Source: Chloroflexota bacterium (GTDB lineage: Bacteria > Chloroflexota > UBA6077 > CF-72). From it: a DNA stretch of 12,702 nucleotides. The notes beneath the pieces are model-generated. The model saw nothing but the letters and a program-made list of their open reading frames with translations, searched no databases and was not told the DNA's origin. Below, piece by piece: positions 1 through 5,901 of the stretch. The stretch lies in assembly GCA_019247135.1 (NCBI GenBank), contig JAFAPL010000002.1, forward strand, positions 1 to 12,702, in the 5' to 3' direction. Every line of letters starts with the position of its first letter. Position 1 is the first letter of the stretch. Made by a program: the position numbers and the translations under genes.

Positions 1-37
1 CCGCCCGCGCATCCTTTTTGCTCAGCGTAAATTCAAA

Positions 38-72
38 GCGTCACGTGGACCGTCACGTGGGGCGTCACGCGG
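38..72. repeat. Triple 12-bp tandem repeat, copy A
   Basis: Three units of CGTCACGTGG at 39-48, 51-60 and 63-72 (the last reads CGTCACGCGG) sit at an exact 12-bp period with 2-bp spacers. Units 1 and 2 carry the palindrome CACGTG; unit 3 has lost it. A second array at 4512-4546 matches 31 of 35 bases in the same orientation. This copy lies just beyond the 3' end of the helicase gene, in an intergenic stretch that is AT-richer than its surroundings. Function unknown: a dispersed repeat or a multi-site protein target are both possible. Confidence 0.8.
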
Positions 73-108
73 CTGAGAAATGTGCTAAATCTTTGTAAAA
101 TCCGCGAT

Positions 109-2160
109 TCAACGGTCCCATAGCGAAGCCAGCAGCGCATCCACCGATGAAGCCGCCGCCGGTGTACGCCAGACGGCGTGCGACGGCTCGTCAACCTGAC
201 CGGGTATAAAGGCGCAGCGGTTGTCACGATCGAACAGTCCCTGGACGGATTCTGGCAGAAATCGAGTCAGCTGCGCGAAATGGTGTGCGTCGCCCAGGCC
301 GCGCGGACGGCGGTAGAAGCGCAGCGGAAAATAGACGTACAGCATGTCCCGCGCCCGGGTCAGCGCGACGTAGAACAGCCGGCGCTCCTCTTCGATCGAC
401 TCCACGTCGCCCGTAGACATGTCGGACGGGAACATGCCGTCGGCGGCGTGGATGACGTGCACGACCTCCCACTCGCCGCCCTTGGCGGAGTGGACGGTGC
501 TCAGAATCAGATAATCCTCGTCCAGGAGCGGCGGCCCAGCGAGATCGCTCGTGGAAGAAGGTGGGTCCAGCGCGAGCTCGCTGAGGAAACGTCCGCGCGA
601 GGTGTGCGTGGCCGCGAGTGCTTCGAGCTGTTCGATATCGGCGAGTCGGGCGGACGGGCTGCTGTAGCGTCGCTCGAAGATCGGCTCGCAGAAGCGGCGG
701 ATGCGAGCAATCTCGACGGCCGGGGCTGCACCCGCGCCGATGCAGTCGTGCAAGGCTTCGCGTAGCTCGGAAAAGGACACCGCGGCGGCGTCGGGAACGG
801 GTGGCGGCGTGTCGATGAGCTGCTGCAACGGCGCGGAGTCGAGCGAGCGGACGCCAATCGACTGCATAATGGCGCGCGCGCTGGCTGGACCGATCCCGTC
901 CAGCAGTTGGAGGACGCGGAACCAGCTGACCTCGTCGCGCGGATTTTCCAGCACGCGCATGATCGACAGCACGTCTTTGACGTGAGCGGATTCGAGAAAT
1001 TTCAGGCCGCCGTATTTCACGAACGGAATGTTGCGACGGGTGAGCTCGAGCTCCAGCAGATCACTGTGATGTCCGGAGCGAAAGAGGACCACCTGCTGAC
1101 GGAGCGGCGTCCCCTGCTCGCGGTAATCGAGAATTCGGTGACAGACGAGCTGCGATTGATCGGCTTCGTCGGCGCAGGTCGAGAGGACAGGACGCGCGCC
1201 GCCCGGACGGACGGGCCAGAGGGACTTCGGAAAACGCTCCCGTGCGAGAGCGATCACGGCGTTCGAGGCGTCCAGAATGGGTCGAGTGGAGCGATAGTTT
1301 TGCTCCAGCGTAATGCGTCTGGCACCTGGAAACTGGCGCGGAAAGTCCAGGATGTTGCGCACGCTCGCGCTGCGAAAGGAATAGATGGCCTGCGCGTCGT
1401 CGCCGACGACCATCAGGTTCCGATTTTCGCGTCGAAGAGACTGGAGGATTTCCGCCTGGAGCGGATTGGTGTCCTGATATTCGTCAACCAGAACGTGGTC
1501 GAATTGAGCGGCTGCCTGGGTGCCGGACGGCGTCTCGCCCATGGCTCGCCAGAACAGCAACAAGTCGTCGTAGTCGAGGAGATTCTGGTCGCGTTTGCGG
1601 CGGGTGTAGTCGGCGAAGATGGAGCGAATACCGTCGCCTTCTTCGGTGCACCACGGGAACGCGCTCTCCAGGATGTCGCTCAGCGGACACGCGGCATTGA
1701 CCATGCGCGAGTAAATGGACACCAGCGTGTCCTTGCGCGGAAAGCGCCGCGAGTGCTGGACGCGTTGCTCGCCACGAATCAAGTCCATGAGGTCGGCCAT
1801 GTCGGCCTGGTCGAGGACGCTGAAGTCGGGTGAGACGCCTAGCGGCCGACCGTACAGGCGGAGCAGGCGGTTGCCCATGGCGTGGAACGTGCCTCCCCAG
1901 ACCTTTTGCGCGCGATTGGCTCCGATCAGACGGTCGGCGCGGCTGAGCATCTCGCGCGCGGCGCGTCGTGAAAAGGTGAGGAGCAGGATGCGCTCGGGCG
2001 CGACGCCCTGATCGATGAGCCAGGCGACACGACAGGCAAGCGTCCACGTCTTGCCGGTGCCCGCGCCGGCGATGACGAGGACTGGACCGTCGCCGCAGGT
2101 GACGGCCTCGCGCTGGCTCGGGTTGAGCGAATCCTTCCAGCCGCTCGCCTGGCCGAACAC
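109..2160 (-). CDS. UvrD/Rep-family superfamily 1 DNA helicase
   Basis: ATP-dependent 3'-5' DNA helicase of the UvrD/PcrA/Rep type, expected to act in the cytoplasm in repair or replication restart. All core motifs are visible. Numbered from the GTG at 2160: a Q-motif-like NPSQREAV near residue 13, Walker A GAGTGKT near 32, Walker B DEYQDT near 226, GDDAQAIYSFR near 253, LEQNYRST near 285, STVHSAKGGEWE near 554, and LFYVALTRARD near 595. The reading frame stays open upstream to 2547, but that part would overlap the divergent peptidase gene and is Arg/Pro/Ser-rich. An ATG at 2262 would add 34 residues of low-complexity sequence and has no ribosome site. I prefer GTG 2160: it puts Walker A about 35 residues in, as in PcrA and UvrD, and lies 7 bases after a TATACT box. 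Length is then 683 residues, normal for the family. UvrD, PcrA and Rep-like paralogues cannot be told apart here. The start is less certain than the function. Confidence 0.9.
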   Translation of the reverse strand: MFGQASGWKDSLNPSQREAVTCGDGPVLVIAGAGTGKTWTLACRVAWLIDQGVAPERILLLTFSRRAAREMLSRADRLIGANRAQKVWGGTFHAMGNRLLRLYGRPLGVSPDFSVLDQADMADLMDLIRGEQRVQHSRRFPRKDTLVSIYSRMVNAACPLSDILESAFPWCTEEGDGIRSIFADYTRRKRDQNLLDYDDLLLFWRAMGETPSGTQAAAQFDHVLVDEYQDTNPLQAEILQSLRRENRNLMVVGDDAQAIYSFRSASVRNILDFPRQFPGARRITLEQNYRSTRPILDASNAVIALARERFPKSLWPVRPGGARPVLSTCADEADQSQLVCHRILDYREQGTPLRQQVVLFRSGHHSDLLELELTRRNIPFVKYGGLKFLESAHVKDVLSIMRVLENPRDEVSWFRVLQLLDGIGPASARAIMQSIGVRSLDSAPLQQLIDTPPPVPDAAAVSFSELREALHDCIGAGAAPAVEIARIRRFCEPIFERRYSSPSARLADIEQLEALAATHTSRGRFLSELALDPPSSTSDLAGPPLLDEDYLILSTVHSAKGGEWEVVHVIHAADGMFPSDMSTGDVESIEEERRLFYVALTRARDMLYVYFPLRFYRRPRGLGDAHHFAQLTRFLPESVQGLFDRDNRCAFIPGQVDEPSHAVWRTPAAASSVDALLASLWDR

Positions 2161-2167
2161 GTGTTCG

Positions 2168-2173
2168 AGTATA
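2168..2173 (-). promoter_or_regulatory. -10 box (TATACT) for a leaderless helicase transcript
   Basis: On the minus strand TATACT, 5/6 to the sigma-70 -10 consensus, ends 7 bases before the GTG at 2160. Transcription would then begin at or next to the start codon. No convincing -35 lies 16-18 bases upstream, and no Shine-Dalgarno precedes the GTG. The same layout recurs at 11343-11348 and 11408-11413. Confidence 0.5.
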
Positions 2174-2273
2174 CGCTCTTCGCAGGTCCGCCGGAAGAGC
2201 CGTCGGTGTCGCGGGCAAGAACTGGATGGGTGGTTGTCGTCCGCGGCGGAGGGACTTGACATGGTGGAGTACG

Positions 2274-2912
2274 GTGCGTCGCGTGCTGCTGGGTTTGCTG
2301 GGCCTCGTGCTCGGCGGCTACCTCGCTTTCGCACCCGCGGCAACCGTCCTGGACGTGCCGTATCGGAACCAGTTAGACGGCTCCGCGTACGAGTTCTCGA
2401 ATTGCGGACCGGCTGCGCTTTCGATGGTGCTCGCGTATTACGGTGTGGACGCGTCGCCGTGGGAGCTGCGGGTCCAGTCCATGCGCGTCCAGCACACGTG
2501 GGTGGACGATGAGGGCGGCTATTCGAACAGCTACGGGGTGTTCGCATACAACCTGGCGACAGTGGCGCGGAACTACGGTGTGCGCACCGAAGGCTTGTGG
2601 ACGTACGAGGGCAGCCGGATCGACCAATTGCGCCAGTGGAGCGCGGACGACGTTCGACGCCAAATCAGCTGGGGCCGGCCGGTGATTGTCCAGGTGAAGT
2701 ACCGCGCGCTTCCGTCGCACAGCGGCTCGCATGCTTCGGCGGACCACTTCATCGTGGTGCGTGGCATGGACGGGTCCGGGTTTGTCTATAGCGATCCGAT
2801 GGGATTCGATAGGAGCGCGGAATTGCAGCGCATCAGTGAGTCCGATCTGTTCGGCGCCATGGATCGAGCGGCAACGCAGCGCACGGGCTTCGCGGTGGCC
2901 TTGCGCGGCTAA
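2274..2912 (+). CDS. Secreted C39-like cysteine peptidase (Peptidase_C39_2 type)
   Basis: Predicted exported papain-fold cysteine peptidase of 212 residues. From the GTG at 2274 it opens with two arginines and a long hydrophobic stretch (about residues 4-23), a good signal peptide or N-terminal anchor. The mature part starts like C39_2 proteins (LDVPYRNQLDGS). Catalytic candidates are Cys44 in NCGPAAL, His158 in ADHFIVV and Asp174 in YSDPMG, the expected order and spacing. The GTG is preceded by GGTGGAG at 2263-2269. The ATG at 2226 is in frame but adds 16 residues of charged sequence before the signal peptide and lacks such a site, so I reject it. No ABC transporter or bacteriocin gene is nearby, so leader-peptide processing as in classical C39 transporters is unlikely. 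The substrate is unknown. The gene is divergent from the helicase. Confidence 0.82.
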   Translation: MRRVLLGLLGLVLGGYLAFAPAATVLDVPYRNQLDGSAYEFSNCGPAALSMVLAYYGVDASPWELRVQSMRVQHTWVDDEGGYSNSYGVFAYNLATVARNYGVRTEGLWTYEGSRIDQLRQWSADDVRRQISWGRPVIVQVKYRALPSHSGSHASADHFIVVRGMDGSGFVYSDPMGFDRSAELQRISESDLFGAMDRAATQRTGFAVALRG

Positions 2913-3019
2913 AACGCCGCGGGCGCGGCCGGCTTGTTGGTCCTGCCCGGGTCCAATCCGGCGGCTCCCCGCCTCGACTTCTCAGGTGCATGAATGGGTG
3001 ACTTCAGGCAGGATTCTGC

Positions 3020-3215
3020 GCCGTGCTGGCCCACCATTACCTTGAGTACGGCCTGAGCGATAGGCTTGGGTCCTCGACCCGCCGTGCGGGGTATGGCTTG
3101 GCCCACATGTTGAGCGTGATCAGGGGTGTGTTGTCGCCGCGTACGGTTGGTGGGCAGATCGTCTATAGGGAACTGCCAGGCATGGCGGTGTAATGCGGGT
3201 GCGGCGCTCCACCAA
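3020..3215 (+). ncRNA. Candidate IS110 bridge RNA in the transposase leader
   Basis: The 336 bp between the peptidase stop and the transposase start carry no credible gene. IS110-group elements are known to encode a guide (bridge) RNA in this place. Folding by hand gives a 7-bp stem (3046-3052 with 3081-3087, one G-U pair) capped by GGGTC-CTC-GACCC at 3068-3080; a perfect 6-bp stem (3101-3106 with 3150-3155) enclosing a 43-nt loop; an alternative 5-bp stem (3153-3157 with 3173-3177) with a 15-nt loop; and a 4-bp stem (3187-3190 with 3210-3213). The 43-nt loop holds GGGGTGTGT (3123-3131), complementary to 4473-4481 at the right end. RNA limits are estimates and no promoter was identified. Confidence 0.42.
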
Positions 3216-3248
3216 GGGGCGAGACAACTCAGCGCGATGGGAGTCGAG

Positions 3249-4450
3249 ATGGCGGCAGCAGGGGCGGTGTTCCTGGGTGTTGACGTCGGCAAGACGGCGC
3301 ATTATGGCGTGGCGGTCGACGCGCGCGGCACGGTCCTGAGGCAATGGCGCATCGGCAATGATGAACCGTCGCTGCGGCGCGCGGTGCGATGGGCCAAGCA
3401 GCGCAACGCGGCGGTCATTGTTGACCAGCTGGGTGGCCTGGCCACGCTGCTCCTGCGCCTGTGCTGGGATCACCAGGTGCCTACCGCGTACTTGTATGGC
3501 AGCGCCATGGCGCATGCTCGCGACTTCTATGCCGGTGAAGGCAAGAGCGATGCGCAGGATGCTTTCGTGCTGGCGGACGTGGCTCGAGCTCATCCGAACC
3601 GGGTGGCCTGGCTGGAGCCGACCCCAGACGCACACGCGGAGCTCGCGCTGTTGTGCAGCCACGGCGAGGATCTGACCGCCGACATCAACCGCCTGACGAA
3701 TCGGCTGCGAATGTTGCTGGCGACGTACAGTCCGGACCTGGAGCGTGCCTTCGGCGAGCGGGTGGTGAGCCAGGCCAGCCTGGGTTTACTGCAGCACTAT
3801 CCCAGTCGCGAGGCACTGATTGGCGCTGGATCAGAGCGGGTGGCCGCGGTGCTCAAAGAACTTGGTGCGATGGAGGCGGTGGTGTTTGCACAGCATGTGT
3901 TGACGGCGGCGCGGGCGCAGACGGTGACTCTTGGCGGAGCGGCCCGAGCTGAGCAGCTCGTCAAGAGCTGGCGCAGCAGCTAAGCCAGGTGCTGCTTCGG
4001 CGCGAAGCGCTGGACAAGGACATTGCCGCACTTTTTTTCGCTCGACCCGAGGCAGCGATCCTGGTCAGCTTGCCAGGGATTGGGCCGCGCCTCGGAGCAC
4101 GGATCCTGAATGAGCTGGGGCACGTACGGCGGTTTCCATCGGCAGCTCATCTGGCGTCGTATGCGGGACTGGGACCTGCGTCATGGCGCTCGGGCACATC
4201 ACTGCACCATGACGCGGTCCGACATTTTGGCAATCAACGTCTGAAGAACGCACTCTTCCAAGCAGCGTTCGCCAGCTTGCCGCACACGCCCTCACGCGCC
4301 TACTACGACCGCAAACGCCAGGAAGGCAAGAACCACCGCCAGGCGACCCTGTGTTTGGCCCGCCGCCGCCTCGACGTGTTGTACGCCATGCTGATCCGCG
4401 GCGAGCCGTACCGGCCACACACGCCGGAACGACAACCGCAGGCAGCCTGA
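3249..4450 (+). pseudogene. IS110-family DEDD transposase, disrupted by a frameshift
   Basis: Recombinase with an N-terminal RuvC-like DEDD domain and a C-terminal Transposase_20 domain. From ATG 3249 the catalytic region shows Asp12 (LGVDVGK), Asp59 (VIVDQLGG, where many relatives have Glu), and Asp101/Asp104 (KSDAQDA). The C-terminal part, in another frame, shows SLPGIGPRLGARIL and the SG of GPASWRSGTS, where the family's nucleophilic serine lies. The first frame stops at 3981-3983; the second is open from 3953 to the stop ending at 4450. Adding one G in AAGAGCTG (3963-3970) restores a continuous coiled-coil-like stretch (VKELAQQLSQVLLRRE) and a protein of about 400 residues, normal for the family. 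A -1 programmed shift seems unlikely, as no slippery heptamer lies in the overlap. TGGGAG at 3238-3243 supports ATG 3249 over ATG 3237. A sequencing error is the main alternative. Confidence 0.88.
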
Positions 4451-4454
4451 CCCC

Positions 4455-4460
4455 TTGACA
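4455..4460 (+). promoter_or_regulatory. Outward-facing -35 (TTGACA) in the IS right end
   Basis: A perfect TTGACA lies 4 bases after the transposase stop and points out of the element. No -10 follows at 16-18 bp in the integrated state. In IS110 circles a promoter is known to form when a right-end -35 joins a left-end -10, so this may be half of such a junction promoter. A chance match is possible. Confidence 0.3.
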
Positions 4461-4511
4461 CTGGAGATAGGGACACACCCCCCACCCGCCGCCCTCCAGG
4501 ATAGGTAGCTA

Positions 4512-4546
4512 GCGTCACGTGGAGCGTCACGTGAGGCGTCACTTGG
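4512..4546. repeat. Triple 12-bp tandem repeat, copy B
   Basis: Units CGTCACGTGG (4513-4522), CGTCACGTGA (4525-4534) and CGTCACTTGG (4537-4546) at a 12-bp period. Against copy A (38-72) the 35-bp block differs at only four positions; as there, unit 3 lacks the CACGTG core. It lies 61 bp after the transposase stop and 68 bp before pncA. A TGAGAAA word follows both copies at different distances. An open frame runs through the array into pncA, but the repeat-encoded part is unrelated to PncA and is not coding in my reading. Confidence 0.8.
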
Positions 4547-4614
4547 GGGGCAGCGACCTGGGAATTGAGAAAACTGCGGCCGCGGCCGACGCAGGTGCAG
4601 AATGCTCGCGACGC

Positions 4615-5226
4615 ATGAGCGAACTGAGTTTTTCTGATTCGAGCGCGGGTGTGCCCGATTTCGTCGACGGGGACGCGCTGCTGCTGGTCGACCCACAGAA
4701 CGATTTCTGCCTGGGCGGGTCGCTGCCGGTGGCTGAGGGCCACCGGGTCATGTCGGTCCTGTCAGCCTGGGCCGAGGCGGCCGACGTTGCCGGCGTGCCG
4801 ATCTTTGTCACGCGCGACTGGCATCCACCGCGGACCACGCACTTCAAGGACTTCGGCGGTGTGTGGCCGCCGCATTGTGTCCAGGGCACGCGCGGCGCCG
4901 AGTTCCATCCCGATCTGCGACTCCCCAGTAGCGTCCGGATCGTCTCGAAGGGCATGGGCGAGACCGAGGACGCCTATTCAGCGTTTCATGCGCGCGACAA
5001 GTCGGAACGACCACTCGCGACCTTGCTAGGTGAGGCCGGCGTGGAGCACCTGTACGTGATGGGATTGGCGACCGATTACTGCGTCAAGGAGAGTGCGTTG
5101 GGAGGACTCGAAAACGGCTTTCGGGTGACGGTCGTGGCGCGCGGCATGCGGGCAGTCAATCTGCAGCCCAGCGATGGCGATGCAGCGGTCGAGGCGATGC
5201 GGTCGGCGGGGGCGCGCGTGCTGTAG
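4615..5226 (+). CDS. pncA: Nicotinamidase / pyrazinamidase
   Basis: Hydrolyses nicotinamide to nicotinate and ammonia, feeding NAD salvage through the Preiss-Handler route; cytoplasmic. The cysteine-hydrolase signature is complete. Catalytic triad: Asp26 (LLVDPQNDFC), Lys112 (IVSKGMG) and Cys156 (LATDYCVKES). Metal ligands match the known set: Asp68 and His70 in RDWHPP, His76 in TTHF, His87 in WPPHCVQGT. With the ATG at 4615 the protein is 203 residues, close to the 186-213 of known PncA proteins. The frame opens at 4519, but the extra 32 residues include the tandem repeat and match nothing in the family. No strong ribosome site precedes 4615; a GTG at 4651 is a less likely alternative. The gene stands alone between the IS element and a convergent gene. 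The isochorismatase family is related, but the metal site and WPPHC favour nicotinamidase. Confidence 0.93.
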   Translation: MSELSFSDSSAGVPDFVDGDALLLVDPQNDFCLGGSLPVAEGHRVMSVLSAWAEAADVAGVPIFVTRDWHPPRTTHFKDFGGVWPPHCVQGTRGAEFHPDLRLPSSVRIVSKGMGETEDAYSAFHARDKSERPLATLLGEAGVEHLYVMGLATDYCVKESALGGLENGFRVTVVARGMRAVNLQPSDGDAAVEAMRSAGARVL

Positions 5227-5352
5227 CGGCTCTACACACGGGGGCGGACTCTCTTTGCGCAAGGGCTGCTGCGCGGCGCCGCCGGCACGGCCGACGGGAG
5301 CGATTTGGACAGTTGCTCGAGCCAGCGGCAGCCTTTGGGAGCGGCAGTTGAT

Positions 5353-5381
5353 CCGCCGGCAGGTGTCGATCTGCCGGGCGG
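5353..5381. other. Strong hairpin between convergent genes
   Basis: CCGGCAG (5356-5362) pairs with CTGCCGG (5371-5377) over an 8-nt loop, and CCG (5353-5355) pairs with CGG (5379-5381) past one bulged G: ten base pairs in all. It sits in the 179-bp gap between convergent pncA and the DUF1992 gene. No T-run follows on either strand, so it is not a standard intrinsic terminator, though it may slow polymerase or shield 3' ends. Short GCGGCAG words recur around it. Confidence 0.45.
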
Positions 5382-5405
5382 CAGGTTGGCGAGGCGGCAG
5401 TGTGT

Positions 5406-5852
5406 TCAGGCGCCCAGGGCTGAGTCCCATTGGCGGGCGGCGATGTGGGGCGGCAGACGACCTTTTTCGAGGCGGCGGGACGGAATGAGAAAGCTGTATT
5501 CGAGGAGCATCTTGTCCAGGGCGGCGGCCTCGCGAAGATAGCGCTCACGCGCGCGTACGCGATCTGCCGGCGGCATCGAGCGCGCCGATTCGGCCAGCTT
5601 TCTCAGGCGTTCCTCCGCGACTTCGATCTCACGCCCGAGGGCGATCCATGGCAGCGTCTCGCCGGCTTGCTTCAGAACGTGATACGCCAACGCCCACTCG
5701 CCGCCGCCCCAGGAATCGCGCGGCAGAGGTTTGCCGCGGCCGGGCAAGGCGTCGAAATCACCGCGCTCCTGGGCCTCGCGGATCTGCTTGTCGACTGCAC
5801 TCTCCCACTGGTGCAGTTTTCTCGGCTGAGAAGGAGTCGGGCGGTCGGGCAT
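5406..5852 (-). CDS. DUF1992 protein (DnaJ-homologue subfamily C member 28-like domain)
   Basis: Small cytoplasmic protein of 148 residues made almost wholly of one DUF1992 domain. The family signature is clear near the N-terminus: WESAVDKQIREAQERGDFD then LPGRGKPL (about residues 16-43). A highly charged helical middle follows (residues about 68-115, rich in Arg, Glu and Ala). Family members are named after the eukaryotic DNAJC28 region but have no J-domain, and no HPD motif is seen here. Biochemical role unknown. The ATG at 5852 is followed directly by the domain and is the natural start, although its ribosome site is weak (AGAG). The gene begins 49 bp after the aminotransferase stop on the same strand, so the two could share a transcript. 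I see no functional link beyond that. Confidence 0.87.
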   Translation of the reverse strand: MPDRPTPSQPRKLHQWESAVDKQIREAQERGDFDALPGRGKPLPRDSWGGGEWALAYHVLKQAGETLPWIALGREIEVAEERLRKLAESARSMPPADRVRARERYLREAAALDKMLLEYSFLIPSRRLEKGRLPPHIAARQWDSALGA

Positions 5853-5876
5853 GCTCTGATTTCAGGATAGCCAGCG

Positions 5877-5901
5877 ACCGCCCGTGACGAGCGGTGTTTT
5901 T
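5877..5901 (+). terminator. Intrinsic terminator facing right, between two minus-strand genes
   Basis: ACCGC (5877-5881) pairs with GCGGT (5891-5895), with two more pairs inside a mismatch and a TGA loop, followed after one G by TTTTT (5897-5901). It works only for plus-strand transcripts, yet both flanking genes are on the minus strand. It could stop read-through from pncA before it runs antisense into the aminotransferase gene. Confidence 0.4.

Larger units (their letters stand above)
2985..4485 (+). mobile_element. IS110-family insertion sequence (ends approximate)
   Basis: A DEDD transposase pseudogene preceded by a roughly 300-bp structured non-coding leader and followed by a short right end fits the IS110 group, where the long non-coding end lies upstream of the transposase. 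IS110 elements lack clear terminal inverted repeats and make little or no target duplication, so the ends cannot be read from one copy. The left limit is placed after the peptidase gene, the right limit before the tandem repeat at 4512. The broken transposase makes independent movement unlikely, though a related intact copy might still act on it. Confidence 0.7.

Noticed and set aside
38..72. CRISPR array
   Set aside because: Units are 10 bp with 2-bp gaps; there are no spacers and no cas genes.
907..1833. Plus-strand open frame of 308 codons
   Set aside because: Antisense to the helicase core motifs, with no recognisable domain.
2154..2167. Perfect 14-bp palindrome CGAACACGTGTTCG at the helicase start
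   Set aside because: About one such palindrome is expected by chance in 12.7 kb. It could still be an operator, but nothing else supports that.
2263..2547. N-terminal extension of the helicase
   Set aside because: Arg/Pro/Ser-rich translation with no family match, overlapping the peptidase gene on the other strand.
3027..3106. Eight-base direct repeat TGGCCCAC at 3027-3034 and 3099-3106 in the IS leader
   Set aside because: One such repeat is about what chance gives in 300 bp of GC-rich DNA; only the second copy takes part in a good stem.
3126..3248. Upstream extension of the transposase frame
   Set aside because: The added residues (Cys/Arg-rich) match no IS110 N-terminus and overlap the structured leader; ATG 3249 has a ribosome site.
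4032..4038. Run of seven T as a programmed frameshift site in the transposase
   Set aside because: It lies downstream of the stop at 3981-3983 that ends the first frame, so slippage there cannot join the two parts.
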